Of a stretch of 40,317 nucleotides of DNA, positions 23,261 to 33,024 are shown in pieces. The notes beneath the pieces are model-generated. The model was given only the letters and a program-made list of their open reading frames with translations, was not told the origin of the DNA and searched no databases. The stretch covers positions 1 to 40,317 of the forward strand of contig CASDSM010000001.1 of assembly GCA_949283375.1 (NCBI GenBank), written 5' to 3'. How positions within the stretch are numbered: position 1 is the first letter of the stretch; each line of letters opens with the position of its first letter. The stretch comes from an uncultured Eubacteriales bacterium (GTDB lineage: Bacteria; Bacillota; Clostridia; Oscillospirales; Oscillospiraceae). The position numbers and the translations under genes are program-made.

Positions 23261-24178
23261 TTATCGCGCGATGAGCGCCGCGTCCACGCCGTAGATCTCG
23301 GCGATGGCCTGCATCGTGCCGTCGGAGTAGCAGAGGTCGAAGTACTCGTTGAGCGCGGCGGCGAGCTCGGAGCCCTTGCGGAAGCCGACGCCGTACTCCT
23401 CGCTGTTGAGGGAGAGGGTGTAGGTCAGGGCCTCATAGCTGGTGCCCTCGCCCACCATGGCCGCCGCCATCAGGGAGTCGATGATGGCCGCGTCCGCCGT
23501 GCCGCTGCTCACCTCGAGCAGAGCGGTGGCCTGGTCCATCACCTCGGTGAAGGTGAAGCCGTTCGCCTCGGCCTGCGCCTGACCGGCAGAGCCGGATTCC
23601 ACGGCGAAGGTGAGGGAGGCCATGCTCTCCACCGTCTCATACTCCGCCGCCACGTCCGCGGGGAGGATGACCACCTGCGCGTTGTTCAGGTAGGGGTCGG
23701 AGCACTCCATCCCGGCGAGGACCTCGTCGGTGAGGGTCATGCCGTTCCACACGCAGTCGATCGTGCCGCCGTCGAGCTCCATGATCTTGTTGTCCCAGTC
23801 GATGAGCTGGAACTGGACCTCCACGCCCAGGCTCTCGGCAAAGCCGGCGGCCATCTCGGCGTCAAAGCCGATCCAGTTGCCCTGCTCGTCCTGATAGTCC
23901 AGCGGCTCAAACTCGGTGATGCCGACCACCAGCACGCCCTTCTCCTGGATATAGGCGAGGTCGCTCTCCCCGGCGTCCGCCGCGTCAGAGGCGTCCTGCG
24001 CGGTCTCACCCGCGTCTTCGCCGGTCTCGCCGGAATCCTCCGCAGTCTCACCGGCATCGGCGGCGTCGCCCGCGTCTCCGGCGTCATCCTGCGCGGCGCT
24101 CTCACCGCCGCAGGCGGCCAGGGCGAGGCACATCACAAGGGCCAGCAGCAGGGCCAGCAGCTTTCTCATCTTCTCCAT
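23261..24178 (-). CDS. Amino-acid ABC transporter substrate-binding lipoprotein (family 3)
   Basis: This 305-residue lipoprotein starts MEKMRKLLALLLALVMCLAL and has a lipobox ending LAAC with Cys23. An Asp/Glu/Ala/Gly-rich linker covers about residues 26-72, much longer than usual. The SBP family 3 domain follows: VLVVGITEFEPLDYQDEQG, the FDAEMAAGFAESLGVEVQF signature, and later GTADAAIIDSLMA. It would capture a polar amino acid outside the membrane and deliver it to the permease. ATG 24178 has GGAGGG 9 bases upstream. It is the first gene of the operon, behind the promoter at 24240-24268, and is separated from the permease by the repeat. Confidence 0.93.
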   Translation of the reverse strand: MEKMRKLLALLLALVMCLALAACGGESAAQDDAGDAGDAADAGETAEDSGETGEDAGETAQDASDAADAGESDLAYIQEKGVLVVGITEFEPLDYQDEQGNWIGFDAEMAAGFAESLGVEVQFQLIDWDNKIMELDGGTIDCVWNGMTLTDEVLAGMECSDPYLNNAQVVILPADVAAEYETVESMASLTFAVESGSAGQAQAEANGFTFTEVMDQATALLEVSSGTADAAIIDSLMAAAMVGEGTSYEALTYTLSLNSEEYGVGFRKGSELAAALNEYFDLCYSDGTMQAIAEIYGVDAALIAR

Positions 24179-24239
24179 TGGTATTCCCTCCAAAGCAGTC
24201 AATTTCCCATTCGGAGGGACCTGCCCTCCGGACTGCACC

Positions 24240-24268
24240 ATGGTATCACATTAGCGGACTAATGTAAA
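24240..24268 (-). promoter_or_regulatory. Promoter of the polar amino-acid ABC operon with an operator-like palindrome
   Basis: On the minus strand TTTACA (24263-24268), 17 bases, then TACCAT (24240-24245) with a TG extension. The spacer contains the inverted repeat CATTAG-CGGA-CTAATG (24249-24264). A repressor bound there would block RNA polymerase. The leader also has a CGGAGGG/CCCTCCG hairpin (24212-24230). Confidence 0.6.
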
Positions 24269-24349
24269 GAGACATTTTGCCCAAAGGGCGCGGAAAGCGC
24301 CCCCGCCTCCGGCGTTTTTGCCGGGGAGGGGCCGCTGAGCCTCTCTCCC

Positions 24350-24574
24350 GGTAACAAAAGGTAACTTCTCCCTGTACGGTGGAGAAGTTACCTTTGTTAC
24401 CTTTCTTACCTTTGTTACCCCGCCCGGCCGTCGGGCGGAATGGCCGTCAGGCGGAACGGCCAAGGCCGTTCCCTACGGATTCTATCGGGGGTGCGTCCGT
24501 CCACCGGCGGGACGGGAGGGGCGTCCGTTGCGGTCGCCCCGTCCCACACTGTAGGGGGCGGTCTTGACCGCCCC
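24350..24574. repeat. Cluster of inverted and direct repeats downstream of the hydro-lyase array
   Basis: A long hairpin pairs 24350-24371 with 24381-24401 (arms of 21-22 bases with one bulge). Its right arm contains TTACCTTTGTTACC (24388-24401), repeated at 24406-24419. Further hairpins are GGAACGGCC/GGCCGTTCC (24453-24472) and GGGGCGGTC/GACCGCCCC (24555-24574); CCCTAC and GTAGGG face each other next to these. An imperfect GGAGGGGCCGC repeat flanks the cluster (about 24325 and 24575). I see no gene in 24269-24642. Confidence 0.7.
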
Positions 24575-24642
24575 GGAGGGGCCGCGAGCCTCTCCGGGAG
24601 AGCTGCCGCCGCAGGTGACTGAGCGTGAGACCGGCCCCGCCC

Positions 24643-25890
24643 TTATTTCGCCCGCATGATCTTCCCGGCCAGGGCGCTGGCGGCGGCGGTGGCGGGGGAG
24701 GCGAGGAAAATCTCCACCTTGCTCGTCCCCATCCGGCCGAGGAAGTTGCGGTTGTTCGTGGCGACCACCCGCTCGCCGTCGGTCAGGATGCCGCCGGTGC
24801 GGCCGCAGCAGAGGCCGCAGCCGGGGTGGGTGATGATGGCCCCGGCCTGCTGGAGGGTCTCCATTGTGCCGTTTTCCAGCGCGTCGAGGTAGACCTGGCG
24901 GCTGGCGGGGGTGACGATCAGCTTCACGAAGGGGGCGACGTGGCCGCCCTTCAGGATCTCCGCGGCGCACATCAGGTCCTCCAGGCGGCCGTTCGTGCAC
25001 GAGCCGAGGAAGACCTGGTCGATGGGCAGTCCCTCCAGCTCGGAGACGGGGCGGATATTGTCCACCTGCGAGGGGCAGGCGAGCACGGGGACGAGGTCCT
25101 CCGCCTGATAGCGGACGGTGCGCAAATAGTGCGCGTCCTCATCCGGGGCGAGGGCGCGCTCCGCCTCTCCCAGCTCCATCCGGCAGTAGGCCGCCGTCTT
25201 CCCGTCCGGGCGGAAGAGGGCGCACTTGGCCCCCGCCTCGACGGCCATATTCGCCATCGTCATCCGGCTGGCGACGGACAGCTCCTCCACGCAGGAGCCG
25301 GTGAACTCCAGCGCGCAGTAGGACGCCCCGTCCGCCCCGAGGTCGCCGATCAGGCGGAGGATGAGGTCCTTGGAGGTGACGTGGGGAGGCAGGCGGCCCT
25401 CCACCACGACGCGGATGGTCTCCGGGATGCGGACCCAGAGCTCGCCGGTGCCGAGGATGGCGGCCATCTCGGTATAGCCGATGCCGGAGGAGAAGGCCCC
25501 GACGCAGCCATAGGTGGTGGTGTGGCTGTCGGTGCCGAAGACCACGTCCCCCGGCTTCACATACCCCGCCTCCGTCATGAGCTGGTGGCAGATGCCGTCC
25601 GAGCGGTGGACGTGGGTGAGCCCCTGTTCGGCGGCGAAGGCGTCGCCGGTGCGGTGGTGGCGGCTGTCGTCGAGCTGGCTGGCGGGGACGAGGTGGTCGT
25701 AGATCAGCACGATCTTGTCCGGGTCCCAGACGCGGGTGAAGCCCATCTCCCGGAACTTCTCCGCCACGAAGGGGATAAAGATGTCGTGAATCATCACGCG
25801 GTCCACCGAGACGGTGACGATATCGCCCGCGCAGGCGGTCTCGCTGCCGGTATTGCGGCGGATCAGCTTTTCAATCATGGTCGCGCCCAT
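24643..25890 (-). CDS. Aconitase-superfamily hydro-lyase large subunit 2 (LeuC/HacA type)
   Basis: This 415-residue protein is a large subunit of the 3-isopropylmalate dehydratase/homoaconitase group. The [4Fe-4S] cluster ligands are visible in GSCTNGRLEDL and HPGCGLCCG. FGTDSHTTTYGCVGAFSSGIG is the family's conserved N-terminal region. Such enzymes isomerise or hydrate 2- and 3-hydroxy acids via a dehydrated intermediate; candidate substrates are isopropylmalate, citramalate, homocitrate or 2,3-dimethylmalate. It starts at ATG 25890 with GAGGAGGGG upstream, 13 bases after small subunit 2. It is the last gene of the array. No leuA or leuB is nearby, so I do not assign leucine synthesis. Confidence 0.88.
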   Translation of the reverse strand: MGATMIEKLIRRNTGSETACAGDIVTVSVDRVMIHDIFIPFVAEKFREMGFTRVWDPDKIVLIYDHLVPASQLDDSRHHRTGDAFAAEQGLTHVHRSDGICHQLMTEAGYVKPGDVVFGTDSHTTTYGCVGAFSSGIGYTEMAAILGTGELWVRIPETIRVVVEGRLPPHVTSKDLILRLIGDLGADGASYCALEFTGSCVEELSVASRMTMANMAVEAGAKCALFRPDGKTAAYCRMELGEAERALAPDEDAHYLRTVRYQAEDLVPVLACPSQVDNIRPVSELEGLPIDQVFLGSCTNGRLEDLMCAAEILKGGHVAPFVKLIVTPASRQVYLDALENGTMETLQQAGAIITHPGCGLCCGRTGGILTDGERVVATNNRNFLGRMGTSKVEIFLASPATAAASALAGKIMRAK

Positions 25891-25903
25891 GTCGCACCCC
25901 TCC

Positions 25904-26401
25904 TCACTCCAGGCCGTTGCGGCGGCGCATCGCGTGCACCAAGCCGCCGGCGTTGATGATCTCCAGCAGGTTGTCCGAGAGGGCAGCGATGGGATAGGTC
26001 TTGCCCTTGCAGGTGATGGCCTCGCCCACCTCGACGGCGATCTCGTCCCCGTCCGCCACGTTCGCGCGCAGGCCGGGGCACTCGATGAGCAGCAGGCCGT
26101 TGTTGATCGCGTTGCGGAAGAAGATGCGCGCAAAGCTCCCGGCGATCACGGCGCGCACGCCGAGGGCCTTGAGCACCTCGGGCGCCTGCTCGCGCGAGGA
26201 GCCGCAGCCGAAGTTGCGCCCGGCCACAATCACGTCCCCCGGCCTGATCTGCCCGGCCAGCTCCGGCCGGAGGGGGGAGAAGGCGTAGGGGCGCATGTCC
26301 TCCACCGATTTCAGCGCGAGGTACTCGGTGGGCATGATGATGTCGGTGTCGATGTCGTCGCCCAGCGCCCAGACGCGGGCGGTAAAGGTCTCAGCGGCCA
26401 T
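25904..26401 (-). CDS. Aconitase-superfamily hydro-lyase small subunit 2 (LeuD/HacB type)
   Basis: This 165-residue swivel-domain subunit has GDDIDTDIIMPTEYLAL at about 13-29, RPGDVIVAGRNFGCGSSREQAP with the active-site SSRE, and FARIFFRNAINNGLLLIE. The substrate-recognition loop following TEYL reads ALKS, different from the paralogue's YLLYPT, suggesting distinct specificities. ATG 26401 follows GGGAGGTG and starts 3 bases after large subunit 1 ends. It could pair with large subunit 1 (upstream) or 2 (downstream). Confidence 0.88.
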   Translation of the reverse strand: MAAETFTARVWALGDDIDTDIIMPTEYLALKSVEDMRPYAFSPLRPELAGQIRPGDVIVAGRNFGCGSSREQAPEVLKALGVRAVIAGSFARIFFRNAINNGLLLIECPGLRANVADGDEIAVEVGEAITCKGKTYPIAALSDNLLEIINAGGLVHAMRRRNGLE

Positions 26402-26404
26402 CTC

Positions 26405-27667
26405 TCACACCTCCCGGGGCGGCAGGCGGTCCGCCGTAGTGATCTCGCCTGCGATGGCAGAGGCGGTCACCGTCTCGGCCGAGGCGAGGTAGACGAAGGA
26501 ATCCCTGTGGCCCGCGCGGCCCCTGAAGTTGCGCGTGCCGGTGCTGATGAGGGTCTCTCCCGCGCCGATGACGCCCTGACAGCTCCCCCAGCAGACGGAG
26601 CAGTTGGGATTCATCACGATGGCCCCGGCGCGCAGGAAGATGGCGGTGAGCCCCTCCTCCATCGCCTGGCGCTGGACGTCCGCGCTCGCCGGGACGACGA
26701 GGAAGCGGACGCGCTCTGCCACATGACGCCCGTCCAGGATGGCGGCGGCGGCGCGCAGGTCCTCGATGCGCCCGTTGTTGCACGAGCCGAGGAAGGCCTC
26801 GTCGATGGGCACGCCGAGGCAATCGGCGGCGGGGGCCACCTGGTCGACAAAGTGGGGCTTTGCCACCACGGGGACGATCTCGCCGAGGTCGATGTCATAC
26901 GCCGCGGCATAGACGGCGTCCGGGTCGCTGGCGTAGACCGCCTTGGGGGTGCGGCCGTGGGCGGCGAGGTAGTCCAGGGCGGTCTGATCGGCCTCCATCA
27001 GGGCGGTCTTCGCCCCCGCCTCGACGCAGAGGTTGCAGATGGCGATCCGGTCGGACATGGTGAGGGTCCCGAGACCCTCGCCGGTGAACTCCATCGCCCT
27101 GTAGTTCGCGCCGTTGGCCCCGATGCGGCCGATGATGGTGAGGATGAGGTCGCGCGCCGTCACGCCGGGGCGCAGGCGGCCGTGCAGGCGGAAGAGCAGG
27201 CTCTCCGGCACCATCACCCAGCTGTGGCCGGTGACCATCGCGTAGAGATAGTCGGTGCAGCCCACGCCGGTGCCGAAGGCCCCGAGGGCCCCGTAGGCGC
27301 AGGTGTGGCTGTCCGCGCCGAAGATGAGCTGTCCGGGGCGGACATGGCGCTCCATCATGAGCTGATGGCAGACCCCCTGCCCCTCGTAGAAGGTGATGCC
27401 GTGCTCCCGGGCGAAGTCGCGCATCTTCTTCTGGCTCGCCGCCGTCTTCGGGCTGTCGGAGGGCATATTGTGGTCCACGATCCAGACCAGCTTCTCCACG
27501 TCCGCGATGCGGGGATGGGCCAGGCGGTTGTACATGTCGATCGTGAGGTGGGTGGTGCCGTCGTTGCTCATGAGCAGGTCCAGCTCCACGGTGTGGATCT
27601 CCCCCGCGCGCACGGTCTGCTCCCCTGCGGCGGCGGCGATGATCTTCTCTGCCAGCGTCATGCCCAT
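26405..27667 (-). CDS. Aconitase-superfamily hydro-lyase large subunit 1 (LeuC/HacA type)
   Basis: This 420-residue paralogue of 24643-25890 carries FGADSHTCAYGALGAFGTGVG, GSCNNGRIEDL and NPNCSVCWGSC, the three regions that contain the iron-sulfur ligands and substrate residues. The second Asn in SCNN (usual SCTN) and the CSVCWG variant set it apart from the paralogue. The length matches LeuC (about 420). ATG 27667 follows GGGAGGAGG, 4 bases after small subunit 1. The reaction should be a (de)hydration of a hydroxy-dicarboxylic or tricarboxylic acid. Confidence 0.88.
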   Translation of the reverse strand: MGMTLAEKIIAAAAGEQTVRAGEIHTVELDLLMSNDGTTHLTIDMYNRLAHPRIADVEKLVWIVDHNMPSDSPKTAASQKKMRDFAREHGITFYEGQGVCHQLMMERHVRPGQLIFGADSHTCAYGALGAFGTGVGCTDYLYAMVTGHSWVMVPESLLFRLHGRLRPGVTARDLILTIIGRIGANGANYRAMEFTGEGLGTLTMSDRIAICNLCVEAGAKTALMEADQTALDYLAAHGRTPKAVYASDPDAVYAAAYDIDLGEIVPVVAKPHFVDQVAPAADCLGVPIDEAFLGSCNNGRIEDLRAAAAILDGRHVAERVRFLVVPASADVQRQAMEEGLTAIFLRAGAIVMNPNCSVCWGSCQGVIGAGETLISTGTRNFRGRAGHRDSFVYLASAETVTASAIAGEITTADRLPPREV

Positions 27668-27671
27668 CTCG

Positions 27672-28148
27672 TCACGCCTCCTCCCGGTCCAGAGAGGCCA
27701 GCAGGCCGCCCTGGTTCAAGATATTCTGCATATAGGGGTTGATCTTGGTGCAGGGATAGACCTGCCCGCCCGCCGTGGCAGCGCCGGAGGCCAGGTCGAG
27801 CTCCAGCTCCTCCCCGCTCTCGACGTGGTCGTAGAGGTCGCGGCAGACGATGAGCGGCAGGCCGATATTGATCGCGTTGCGGAAGAAGATGCGCGCAAAG
27901 CTCCGGGCCACCACCGCGCGCACCCCGAGGGCGCGCAGCACGGCGGGCGCCTGCTCGCGCGAGGAGCCGCAGCCGAAGTTCTCCCCCGCCACGATGTAGT
28001 CCCCCGGACGCACGCGCGCGGCAAAGTCGGGCTCGAGCGACTCAAAGGCGTGCCCCTTCATCTCCTCCACCGTGGGGTAGAGCAGGTACTGCGAGGCGAT
28101 GATCTGGTCGGTGTCCACATCGTTGTGGAACTTGAAAATTTTTCCCAT
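27672..28148 (-). CDS. Aconitase-superfamily hydro-lyase small subunit 1 (LeuD/HacB type)
   Basis: This 158-residue small subunit has FHNDVDTDQIIASQYLLYPT, then RPGDYIVAGENFGCGSSREQ and FARIFFRNAINIGLPLIV. It is the first gene of the four-gene array behind the promoter at 28228-28256. The frame is open further upstream, but ATG 28148 has GGGGAGG 7 bases before it and gives the normal family start MGKIFKF. Small-subunit-first order differs from the usual leuC-leuD order. Confidence 0.88.
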   Translation of the reverse strand: MGKIFKFHNDVDTDQIIASQYLLYPTVEEMKGHAFESLEPDFAARVRPGDYIVAGENFGCGSSREQAPAVLRALGVRAVVARSFARIFFRNAINIGLPLIVCRDLYDHVESGEELELDLASGAATAGGQVYPCTKINPYMQNILNQGGLLASLDREEA

Positions 28149-28227
28149 CTCGGGACCTCCCCGTTGTGATATTCCAGCCCCGCGCCAGCGCTGCGGGACC
28201 TTTTTGTACGCTGATGCAGCAGAGACT

Positions 28228-28256
28228 ATTATACATGTATTCCGCCCCGCGCGCAA
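28228..28256 (-). promoter_or_regulatory. Promoter of the hydro-lyase array
   Basis: On the minus strand TTGCGC (28251-28256), 17 bases, then TATAAT (28228-28233). The leader of about 75 bases is too short for a T-box riboswitch. Confidence 0.7.
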
Positions 28257-28332
28257 GGGTCCCGGCAGGACGCCATGGAATCTTTGACAGCGAAAACCGG
28301 CCGCCGCAGGGCGCTTTTGTCAGTCCTATGGA

Positions 28333-28361
28333 TTGTATTTTCTGAAACCGGCTGATATAAT
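28333..28361 (+). promoter_or_regulatory. Promoter of the zinc-ribbon/guaB unit
   Basis: TTGTAT (28333-28338), 17 bases, then TATAAT (28356-28361) with a TGA extended -10. It diverges from the hydro-lyase promoter. The leader of about 90 bases has a GGGCCGC/GCGGCCC hairpin (about 28381-28397). Confidence 0.75.
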
Positions 28362-28420
28362 GGACCAGGAAGCCTCTCCCGGGCCGCCGCGCGGCCCCGG
28401 CGGGGCACGCATGAGACTGA

Positions 28421-30595
<2,175 letters not shown>

Positions 30596-30610
30596 TCTCA
30601 CCCTCTCAGA

Positions 30611-30643
30611 GCCGCCGGAGTACAACGCTCCGGCGGCCTTTTT
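30611..30643 (+). terminator. Terminator after guaB
   Basis: GCCGCCGGAG (30611-30620) pairs perfectly with CTCCGGCGGC (30628-30637), followed by CTTTTTG. Confidence 0.9.
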
Positions 30644-30673
30644 GCGCCGTCCCGCCCCCGCAGGAGCTCTGCC

Positions 30674-30702
30674 TTGACGGGCGGCGGCGGCTCTGATAAG
30701 AT
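30674..30702 (+). promoter_or_regulatory. Promoter of the zinc-ribbon/Sel1 gene
   Basis: TTGACG (30674-30679), 17 bases, then TAAGAT (30697-30702) with a TGA extension, 41 bases upstream of the ATG. Confidence 0.65.
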
Positions 30703-30742
30703 TTCAATAGATTTCACCGCCCGAGGCAGAGGAGGAACAGAG

Positions 30743-31429
30743 ATGCAAGACAGATGCGTGCGCTGCGGACAGGTCCTGCAAGGGACGGTCTGTCCGTTCT
30801 GCGGCTATGATCTCTCGGTGGAGTATACCCGCCGGCCGACGGTGCAGCCGGTGCCGGAGCGCTGGCGCGCGCTGCCTGCGCGGGAGCAGGAGGCCGCCCT
30901 GGAGCGGCGGCAGAAGCTGACGGAGTACCTCCTGCGGGAGGCAGAGGCGGGCAGCGCCGTCCACCAGTGTCTGGCCGGTGTGGCCGCGCTGTTCGGCGCG
31001 CCCGGCCCGGCGCGCGAGCAGGAGGCGGTGGACTGGTTCCACAGGGCGGCGGCGCAGGGCCACGCCCCGGCGCAGGAGCTCCTTCGGGAGATCTTCGAGG
31101 CCGCCCCGTCCGGGCCGGAGCCCGACGGCACACCGGAGGAGTGGTACCGCCAGGGCGTCAGCCTCTATGAGGGCAGCGGCGCGGCGCAGGACTACGCCGG
31201 GGCGGTGCAGTGGTTCCGCAGGGCGGCCCAGGAGGGCCATGCGGAGGCGCAGTTCATGATGGGCGTCTGCTATCACTGCGGCCGCGGCGTGGACCAGGAC
31301 GACGCGGAGGCGTCGGCATGGTATCGCAGGGCGGCGGAGCAGGACGACCCGCTGGCGAAGATGATGCTCCAGAAGTTCTTTCCCTCGGAGCTCGCCGGGG
31401 AGGAGGACGGCGGCGCAGAGACGCCATAA
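30743..31429 (+). CDS. Zinc-ribbon protein with Sel1-like repeats
   Basis: This 228-residue protein begins with a short zinc ribbon (C5-V-R-C8, C17-P-F-C20). About three Sel1-like (TPR-related) repeats follow: around 74-118 (AVDWFHRAAAQGHAPAQELL), 134-173 (AVQWFRRAAQEGHAEAQFMMG) and 174-213 (ASAWYRRAAEQDDPLAKMML). Sel1 repeats mediate protein-protein contacts. No catalytic domain or membrane segment is seen. ATG 30743 has GAGGAGGAA upstream. It lies 158 bases upstream of spoVAD but has a separate vegetative-type promoter. Confidence 0.8.
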   Translation: MQDRCVRCGQVLQGTVCPFCGYDLSVEYTRRPTVQPVPERWRALPAREQEAALERRQKLTEYLLREAEAGSAVHQCLAGVAALFGAPGPAREQEAVDWFHRAAAQGHAPAQELLREIFEAAPSGPEPDGTPEEWYRQGVSLYEGSGAAQDYAGAVQWFRRAAQEGHAEAQFMMGVCYHCGRGVDQDDAEASAWYRRAAEQDDPLAKMMLQKFFPSELAGEEDGGAETP

Positions 31430-31482
31430 GGCCGCCGGACACCGTCCGGACCACATGATACACCCCGCAAGCGTCAGAGCGC

Positions 31483-31512
31483 GCATGATCTCCCCGCTCC
31501 GGTGGCATACTG
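31483..31512 (+). promoter_or_regulatory. Forespore (sigma-G/F-like) promoter of spoVAD-spoVAE
   Basis: GCATGA (31483-31488), 17 bases, then CATACTG (31506-31512). The -10 matches the sigma-G consensus CATACTA at six of seven positions and the spacing is right. It lies 75 bases upstream of spoVAD, which is a sigma-G target in B. subtilis. Confidence 0.6.
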
Positions 31513-31587
31513 GAGGAAGACGGAGGACCGCCGTCCCCCCTTGCGGGAGAGGCGGCGCGTCCGGCCGGAAAGGGGTTGTGCGATGCG

Positions 31588-32610
31588 ATGCGCGGAAAGC
31601 AGCTTGGCCGCCAGACCTACGCCCTGGCCCATCCGCCCACGGCGGCGGGCTGGGGGAGCGTGGCGGGAAAGAAGGAGGGCGAGGGCCCGCTCGGCCCCCG
31701 CTTTGACCAGGTGGCCACGGAGAGCTACTTCGGCCAGCGGACCTGGGAGCGGGCGGAGCGGGAGATGCAGCGTCTGGCGGTGCAGACCGCCCTCTCGCGC
31801 GCGGGCATCTCCGCCGCCGGGCTGGACCTCCTCCTCGGCGGCGACCTGACGAACCAGTGCATCGCCACCGGCTACGCCGCGCGGTCGCTCGGCGCGCCCT
31901 TTTTCGGGCTCTACGGGGCGTGCTCCACCATGGCGGAGGGGCTGGCCCTGGCCGCCCTCCTGCTTGACGGCGGCTTTGGGGCGCACGCGGCGGCGGTGGC
32001 CTCCTCCCACTTCTGCACGGCGGAGCGGCAGTACCGGATGCCGCTGGAATACGGCGGGCAGCGCACCCCCACCGCCCAGTGGACAGCCACGGCGGCGGGT
32101 GCGGTGGTCCTGGCCGCAGAGGGCTCCGGCCCCTGCGTCACCCACGTCACGGTGGGGCGGATCGCCGACTGCGGCATCCGCGATGCGAACAATATGGGCG
32201 CGGCGATGGCCCCCGCCGCCTACGAGACCATCCGCGCCCATCTGGCCGACACCGGCCGCACCCCGGCGGACTATGACCTCATCGTGACCGGCGACCTCGG
32301 CCAGCTCGGCTCCACCCTGGTCACAGAGCTCTTTCGCCGCGACGGGGTGGAGCTGGAGCACTACGCCGACTGCGGGGTGCTGCTCTACGACCTCGCCCGG
32401 CAGGACGTCCACTGCGGCGGCTCCGGCTGCGGCTGCTCTGCCGCCGTGCTCACCGCCAGCCTCCTCGGCGACCTGCGGGAGGGGCGGCTGCGGCGCGTCC
32501 TCTTCTGCGGCACGGGGGCGCTGCACTCCCCCGTCTCCCTCGGTCAGGGGGAGAGCGTGCCCGGCATCTGCCACGCAGTCGCCCTCGCGGCGGCGCACTC
32601 TGAGAGGTGA
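31588..32610 (+). CDS. spoVAD: Stage V sporulation protein AD
   Basis: This 340-residue protein has the thiolase-like fold of SpoVAD, a dipicolinic-acid-binding subunit of the SpoVA channel that loads Ca-DPA into the forespore and releases it in germination. Family features include TESYFGQRTWERAE, LLLGGDLTNQCIATGYAARSLG-type sequence near residues 75-95, the GLYGACSTMAEGLAL segment, and the C-terminal half with VTGDLGQLGS and CGGSGCGCSA. ATG 31588 gives the family start MRGKQLGRQTY; an in-frame TTG 4 codons earlier is too close to AAAGGGG. It is followed directly by spoVAE. spoVAC, normally just upstream, is missing. Confidence 0.93.
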   Translation: MRGKQLGRQTYALAHPPTAAGWGSVAGKKEGEGPLGPRFDQVATESYFGQRTWERAEREMQRLAVQTALSRAGISAAGLDLLLGGDLTNQCIATGYAARSLGAPFFGLYGACSTMAEGLALAALLLDGGFGAHAAAVASSHFCTAERQYRMPLEYGGQRTPTAQWTATAAGAVVLAAEGSGPCVTHVTVGRIADCGIRDANNMGAAMAPAAYETIRAHLADTGRTPADYDLIVTGDLGQLGSTLVTELFRRDGVELEHYADCGVLLYDLARQDVHCGGSGCGCSAAVLTASLLGDLREGRLRRVLFCGTGALHSPVSLGQGESVPGICHAVALAAAHSER

Positions 32611-32615
32611 TGACC

Positions 32616-32978
32616 ATGCTTTCCGACTGTATCCGCGCCTTTCTGGTGGGCGGGCTGATCTGCCTGATCGGTCAGGCGCTCATTGACCGGACCGGCCTCA
32701 CCCCGGCGCGCATCCTCACCGGCTTTGCCGTCGCCGGGGTGGTCCTCGGGGCGCTGGGGCTGTACGAGCCCCTCGTCCGCTTCGGCGGGGCGGGGGCCAC
32801 GGTGCCCCTCACCGGCTTTGGCTGGCGTGTGGCCGAGGGGGTGCGCGGGGCGGTCGCCCAGCGGGGCGTCCTCGGCGCGCTCACCGGCGGGGCGGAGGCG
32901 GCCGCCGGAGGGATCACCGCCGCCGTCTGCTCCGGGGCCCTCGCCGCCCTCCTCTCCCGCCCGGAGGAGAAGGGCTGA
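32616..32978 (+). CDS. spoVAE: Stage V sporulation protein AE (SpoVAE/AEB)
   Basis: This 120-residue membrane protein has about four hydrophobic segments and the family start FLVGGLICLIGQALID, then LTPARILTGFAVAGVVLGALGLYEPLVRFGGAG-type sequence and TVPLTGFG. It is a channel subunit of the SpoVA system with SpoVAC and SpoVAD. I chose ATG 32616 because AGAGGTGAT, an extended match to the 16S tail, ends 4 bases before it (core spacing about 8). ATG 32610 overlaps the spoVAD stop and is an alternative. It shares the sigma-G-like promoter. Confidence 0.92.
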   Translation: MLSDCIRAFLVGGLICLIGQALIDRTGLTPARILTGFAVAGVVLGALGLYEPLVRFGGAGATVPLTGFGWRVAEGVRGAVAQRGVLGALTGGAEAAAGGITAAVCSGALAALLSRPEEKG

Positions 32979-33024
32979 GGCGGGGAAGTCTGCCCGAAAA
33001 TTGTGCATTTTCTCCTGTGTCATG

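Noticed and set aside
24643-28148. Assignment as leucine biosynthesis genes leuC/leuD
   Set aside because: Subunit families fit, but there are two pairs and no leuA, leuB or ilv gene nearby, so several other hydroxy-acid substrates are equally possible.
28149-28227. T-box or other riboswitch upstream of the hydro-lyase array
   Set aside because: The leader is only about 75-80 bases and shows no T-box conserved sequence or terminator/antiterminator pair.
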